Part shown: positions 60,501 through 64,000 of the stretch, piece after piece
How the letters are laid out: each line of letters begins with the position of its first letter
Position numbering within the stretch: the first letter of the stretch is position 1
Source: Chlorops oryzae
Lineage: Eukaryota > Arthropoda > Insecta > Diptera > Chloropidae
DNA length: 64,000 nucleotides
NCBI GenBank assembly: GCA_020466095.1
Contig: CM035806.1
Location: forward strand, 31,882,571 to 31,946,570
Direction: 5' to 3'
Notes under the pieces: generated by a model
The model's input: the letters and a program-made list of their open reading frames with translations, nothing else
Databases searched by the model: none
What the model was told of the DNA's origin: nothing
Position numbers and translations under genes: made by a program

Positions 60501-60663
60501 CCCATTAATTCCCGCTGTACCCAAATAGGTACACACGAATGATCAAAATAAAATAGAATTTTTTCGGTATTCAATTTCTAAAGACATTCGGCAAGAGTTC
60601 CATGCTATTTTTTTCTGAATTTCTATACCATTTTTTCGGGGTTTTGACATACATATATATTAA
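57545..60663. other. 5' flank of the C3orf33-like gene and intergenic region
   Basis: Includes a GT microsatellite (57662-57683), the possible initiator at 58064-58069, and a MITE at about 58789-58906. A second promoter-like minus-strand TCTCAGTCAGACG lies near 59349. A minus-strand frame 59250-59471 opens MNEVIENFDVIKNNNNNHH and runs into Lys and Ser/Arg-rich sequence; it could be a leader exon but nothing identifies it. Confidence 0.35.
58789..58906. mobile_element. Short MITE with GATTTCACCAAGCTATTTAA termini
   Basis: GATTTCACCAAGCTATTTAA at the left is exactly inverted at the right (TTAAATAGCTTGGTGAAATC), and the next 15 bases (CCCTTAAATGAAA / TTTAGGTTTCATT) are loosely inverted. About 118 bp, non-coding. 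The outermost bases (GCCCGATT) resemble those of the element at 24399. Confidence 0.75.
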
Positions 60664-61236
60664 GGTGGATTGTTTTGTTCAGCAAAAAAAAAAAAAAAAA
60701 TGAAAATTGCCCTATTGAAATAAGATTCCACATTTTTTTTTTGAGAAAAAATGCCCAGGGAACCATAGGTCAAAGCCGAATTTTTTTCTTCCGCTTTTCA
60801 AAGAGAAGGCCCATCTCAAATATGCCTAAAAGCATGCAAGCAAATTATTGAAATTTCTACCTAATCAAAAAAGTTTTTTAATTGAATTTTTCTTATTTTG
60901 ATTCTTAGCACAATTTTAGGCATGAGAAATAATAAAATTTTGCTTGAAAATTCTTCAAAAATTGGCCATTTTAAGATAGTTATTAAAGAAAATATAAAAA
61001 TTTTTCAACGGCTCGAGTTTTTGGGGACGTTCAAGTGATTGTTTCTCTGCTTTTTGAGATGTTTTCACCAACAATGATGACCAAAATAAGTCGAATATGG
61101 CATGAAAAACCTTTTTTTGCAAAAGCGGAAGATCAAAATTCACACTAGACCTATAGTTTCTTCGGCATAGTTATTAATAATGGGCAACAGAACAATATTC
61201 CGCTAGGGCAATTGGAGGTTACAAAATCGATCCACC
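60664..61236. mobile_element. TTAA-flanked TIR element, GGTGGAT ends
   Basis: TTAA (60660-60663) then GGTGGATTGTTTTGT; at the right ACAAAATCGATCCACC then TTAA (61237-61240). 573 bp without a transposase. TTAA targets occur with piggyBac and Kolobok types; the GGTGGAT end does not decide between them. Confidence 0.65.
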
Positions 61237-61244
61237 TTAATATA

Positions 61245-61892
61245 CAGGGTGTTCCATACTCAATGGATCAAAAAAAAGGAGGTGATAGGGGGAACCCATA
61301 CAAGCAAAAAATTGTATGGAAAGGGGGGTTCATCTTGTACTCGTAAGGAGCTAGAGGCGCGGAAAGAATTCGACTAAATTGGTGAGCATACTTTTAGGCG
61401 GATATGTAAAACTAAAACACTTGACTCTGGGAGTCAAAAATACAAAATAATTATTTTCAAATCTTAGTGCATTGATTGTGAAACTTTTTTTCAGCAACCA
61501 TGGTATCAAATTGAAGAGAAAAACTCAAAGTTTTCGAAAAGAGTAAAAAAAGAGGTTCGATCGTATTTCTTTTGAATTAAATCACTTTAAAAGCCAAAAT
61601 TACACTATTTTAGGCTTAGATGGCAGTAGCAGAGAAAACGGAATTGAATTATTTAAAATCGTAGTATGCAGTGTTAACGGAAAACCGCCAAGCTTTTCAT
61701 ATCATATGTGATTTTGAATTTACGGCCTGTAAGTGAGGAGCACCAGTGAAAAAACCAAAATATTGTTTTTTGCATGTAACTCCTCAGGGGTGCATTTGCG
61801 ACCCCCCCCCCCCCCTGCCATACGATTTCTGGTCCGTCTGGACCCCCCCTATCACCTCCTTTTTTTTGATCTATTGAGTATGGAACACCCTG
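61245..61892. mobile_element. TA-flanked element with 48-bp TIRs, CAGGGTGTTCC ends
   Basis: Left CAGGGTGTTCCATACTCAAT then GGATCAAAAAAAAGGAGGTG and ATAGGGGG; the right end repeats this inverted with one or two changes. Flanked by TATA on both sides. 648 bp, no coding capacity. Similar CAGGGTGTCC ends stand alone at about 52893 and 49148. Confidence 0.8.
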
Positions 61893-62425
61893 TATATGTA
61901 TGTCAGGGGCTTTAATGGGTCATTGAGACAATGAGTCTTATTCCGATTAAATTTTCTCTTTATTAAATGAAAAATTATGAAAAATTGAAATAAGTTAAAT
62001 AAATTGTTAAAAAAAAAAAAACATAAGCAGAAAAAGTTGCAATACATTTTTTCTCATTGTTTTTACTCACGATTGCTTCTGTGGAGAGTTTTCGATACCT
62101 ACAGTTTCACGGCGATTCAAAACACCTACTGACTGCGAAACAGACTTTCAAAGACAATAAATCTTGATCGGCGATGGCCATGTCATAACAGCCAGGCCAT
62201 TAGTTGGCAAGCTCCTTGCGATATGCTTGTTCTAATGTCCCATTTTTCTAAATCGATAAGATTGCAATTTTCTCTATACATAGCAATTTGATTTTTATTA
62301 TAGGCCAAAACAAATCGTTATGCAAGCCTGAGACATGGCAATTGGCTTTTGATGAGACCAAACAGATGCACTGGCAGCTCTAATTGAAGACTTTGAAACT
62401 TTCCATGCATGCATGCACTAAAAAA

Positions 62426-62456
<31 letters not shown>

Positions 62457-63338
62457 CAATAACAAAATAAGTAGTTAAAACTGCATTCAGTTATTTGGAT
62501 ATTGAAAAACACTTCTATTGCTTCGGCTTTTGAACAGCTTTTACCGTTTTCCGGGATTAAGGGTGGTTAAAGTATCAAGTATCCATGACGGTATTGACAA
62601 GTATGGTCTAATTTTTTGAAATGCAACAACAACAAAAGAAATTAAGCTAAACAAGCTCAATTATCTCTTTATATTGCAATGCGCTCTAAAATATGAAACT
62701 CACACCAATTATGGCCAGGGTAGAAGGTTAACGCTGACAACTGATAATGAATTCAAATGAATTTATAAATTGGAGTTTCCACAGCCGTGTCTAAAGAGCA
62801 GTAATCTATGTTGTTACGCTGCATTTAAGACAGCAATTCCCAATTCGTCTCTAATGGCCTTCATTAGCAGGGTATTTTTTAATAATTGCGTATTGAATTG
62901 GTTATGCACATACATACACATAGATATATACATTCGTATGTCGGCTGGTCTCCGGTCATGTCTGAATTGAATCGCTTGTGGGTGCGAGTAAACGAGTCTG
63001 TGCATTATTGATGATTGTATACATGGAGGAAAAAATGTGTAATATTTATTTGCATATGGAAATTCTGACTCATCAGAAATGTGATAACTCGGAATTTGAG
63101 ACTCTAAATTAGTGTGAGACCCGTAAGTGATCTTGTTCGATATATATGTACATACAATGTAATGGTAGACGTCAAATGTATAGAGATAAATAAGACAGTC
63201 TCCTAGGGGCCAAAAAGTTTAGTATAACTAAAAAAAAAAAAAAAACTGTCGTGTGCAAAAATGTGTAGGGATAGAGCTCTGTGACCTAAATGAAAGAGAT
63301 GCTGATTAGACAAACAACAAGGTCCACGGACCAATATA
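61893..63338. other. Intergenic, no gene seen
   Basis: AT-rich, with a poly-A plus CA run at 62420-62458 and TATG-type microsatellites. Short frames have no recognisable content. Confidence 0.4.
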
Positions 63339-64000
63339 TCGCACCTTTGCTCCTAAACTGGCACAATTCAAAATTTTCCAAAATCGACTTTTTTCCATAT
63401 ATCAAGTCATTATACATATTTTTAACTACTGCAAAAATTTCATTCGCATTACTATCTTCCTAAACTTAAAAAATAACTTTATGCCAGTTTTGATGCAAGT
63501 TGCACTACCTCTTCAGTTTGACTTAAAGAGTAATATTTTGAATTATGCCAAGGTGTCTTTGCAAAGTAGATAGACTTTGTTGCACATAAAGTGAACTAAT
63601 TTGAATTGTGCCACTTTCGCGCAACTAAATGATCACATTTGTGGTGTATTATTATGAATTGTGCTGATTTAGTCGCAAAATGTGGTTTCATTTGAGTGTT
63701 TTATTATTAGTTATGCCATTATAGACCAAAAAATACCGATTGACATAAGTTTTTGAAAAGTTATTTGTTTTAAAGCAAAAATCAAACTACCATTAAGTTA
63801 TATTGCGACTAGATACTTGTTTTTTTTTATATTTCTTTAATGATTTTTTTAAAACATTGCATTTCTTTTATTGATTTCAGTGGCTAGTTGGCCTTTAAAA
63901 AATTTTGAGTTGTGCCACCTTAACTACAAAAATTAGAGTTCTTTTTGAAATTGTGCCGCTTTAACTACAATAACTCGAGTTATTTTTTAAGTTGTGCCAC
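63339..64000. mobile_element. TCGCACCC-family element, long copy running off the window
   Basis: Preceded by TA (63337-63338), it begins TCGCACCTTTGCTCCTAAAC followed by TGGCACAATTCAAAATTTT, the family's left end. The rest is punctuated by at least seven variants of GAGTTGTGCCACTTTAACTA (about 63540, 63605, 63658, 63710, 63905, 63945, 63990). It is longer than the 187- and 249-bp copies and could be closer to a complete element; its right end lies outside. Confidence 0.6.

Overview
The window looks like a nuclear segment of a higher (schizophoran) fly, probably a tephritid-type fruit fly. The evidence is a pair of fly-type Arc (domesticated gag) genes, a tandem run of Tsp42E-type tetraspanins, a DM4/DM12-family gene, short Diptera-sized introns, AT-rich spacers full of ATACATAC-type microsatellites, and far more MITE-like sequence than Drosophila carries. 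The family-level placement is an inference.

Layout. 1-960 is low-complexity, poorly called sequence. 1224-2105 (-) is the 5' part of a DM4/DM12 gene. 3292-5373 (-) is a complete six-exon Tfb1 (TFIIH p62). 8497-9477 (+) is single-exon Bub3, tail to tail with Arc2 (9659-10258, -). 10.3-20.2 kb has no host gene. It holds an almost literal duplication (about 12.5-13.7 kb and 14.8-17.7 kb) that looks like two haplotypes assembled in tandem; the second copy carries two extra transposons. Arc1 lies at 20474-21217 (+) behind a TATA plus initiator promoter. 21.2-28.9 kb is an untranslated or intergenic stretch with several inverted-repeat elements and a 1-kb pyrimidine microsatellite. 28.9-54.8 kb holds four tetraspanin genes, all on the minus strand, each with a 60-bp first exon far upstream; introns and spacers are packed with SINEs, MITEs and microsatellites. 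56825-57544 (-) is a C3orf33-like gene. 57.5-64 kb has no convincing gene and ends inside a terminal-inverted-repeat (TIR) element.

Function. The host genes do not form one pathway: transcription and repair (Tfb1), spindle checkpoint (Bub3), capsid-forming neuronal proteins (Arc1, Arc2), membrane scaffolds (tetraspanins), a small secreted protein (DM4/12) and a probable mitochondrial membrane protein (C3orf33-like). The tetraspanins and the Arc pair are gene families grown by local duplication. The rest of the window is mostly a record of small DNA transposons: nested insertions, target duplications, shared TIR families and an insertion with a recognisable empty-site paralogue. I saw no CRISPR array, operon or bacterial-type system, and no convincing tRNA or rRNA gene. 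One tetraspanin (48.6 kb) has a one-base frameshift that is either an assembly error or a recent lesion.
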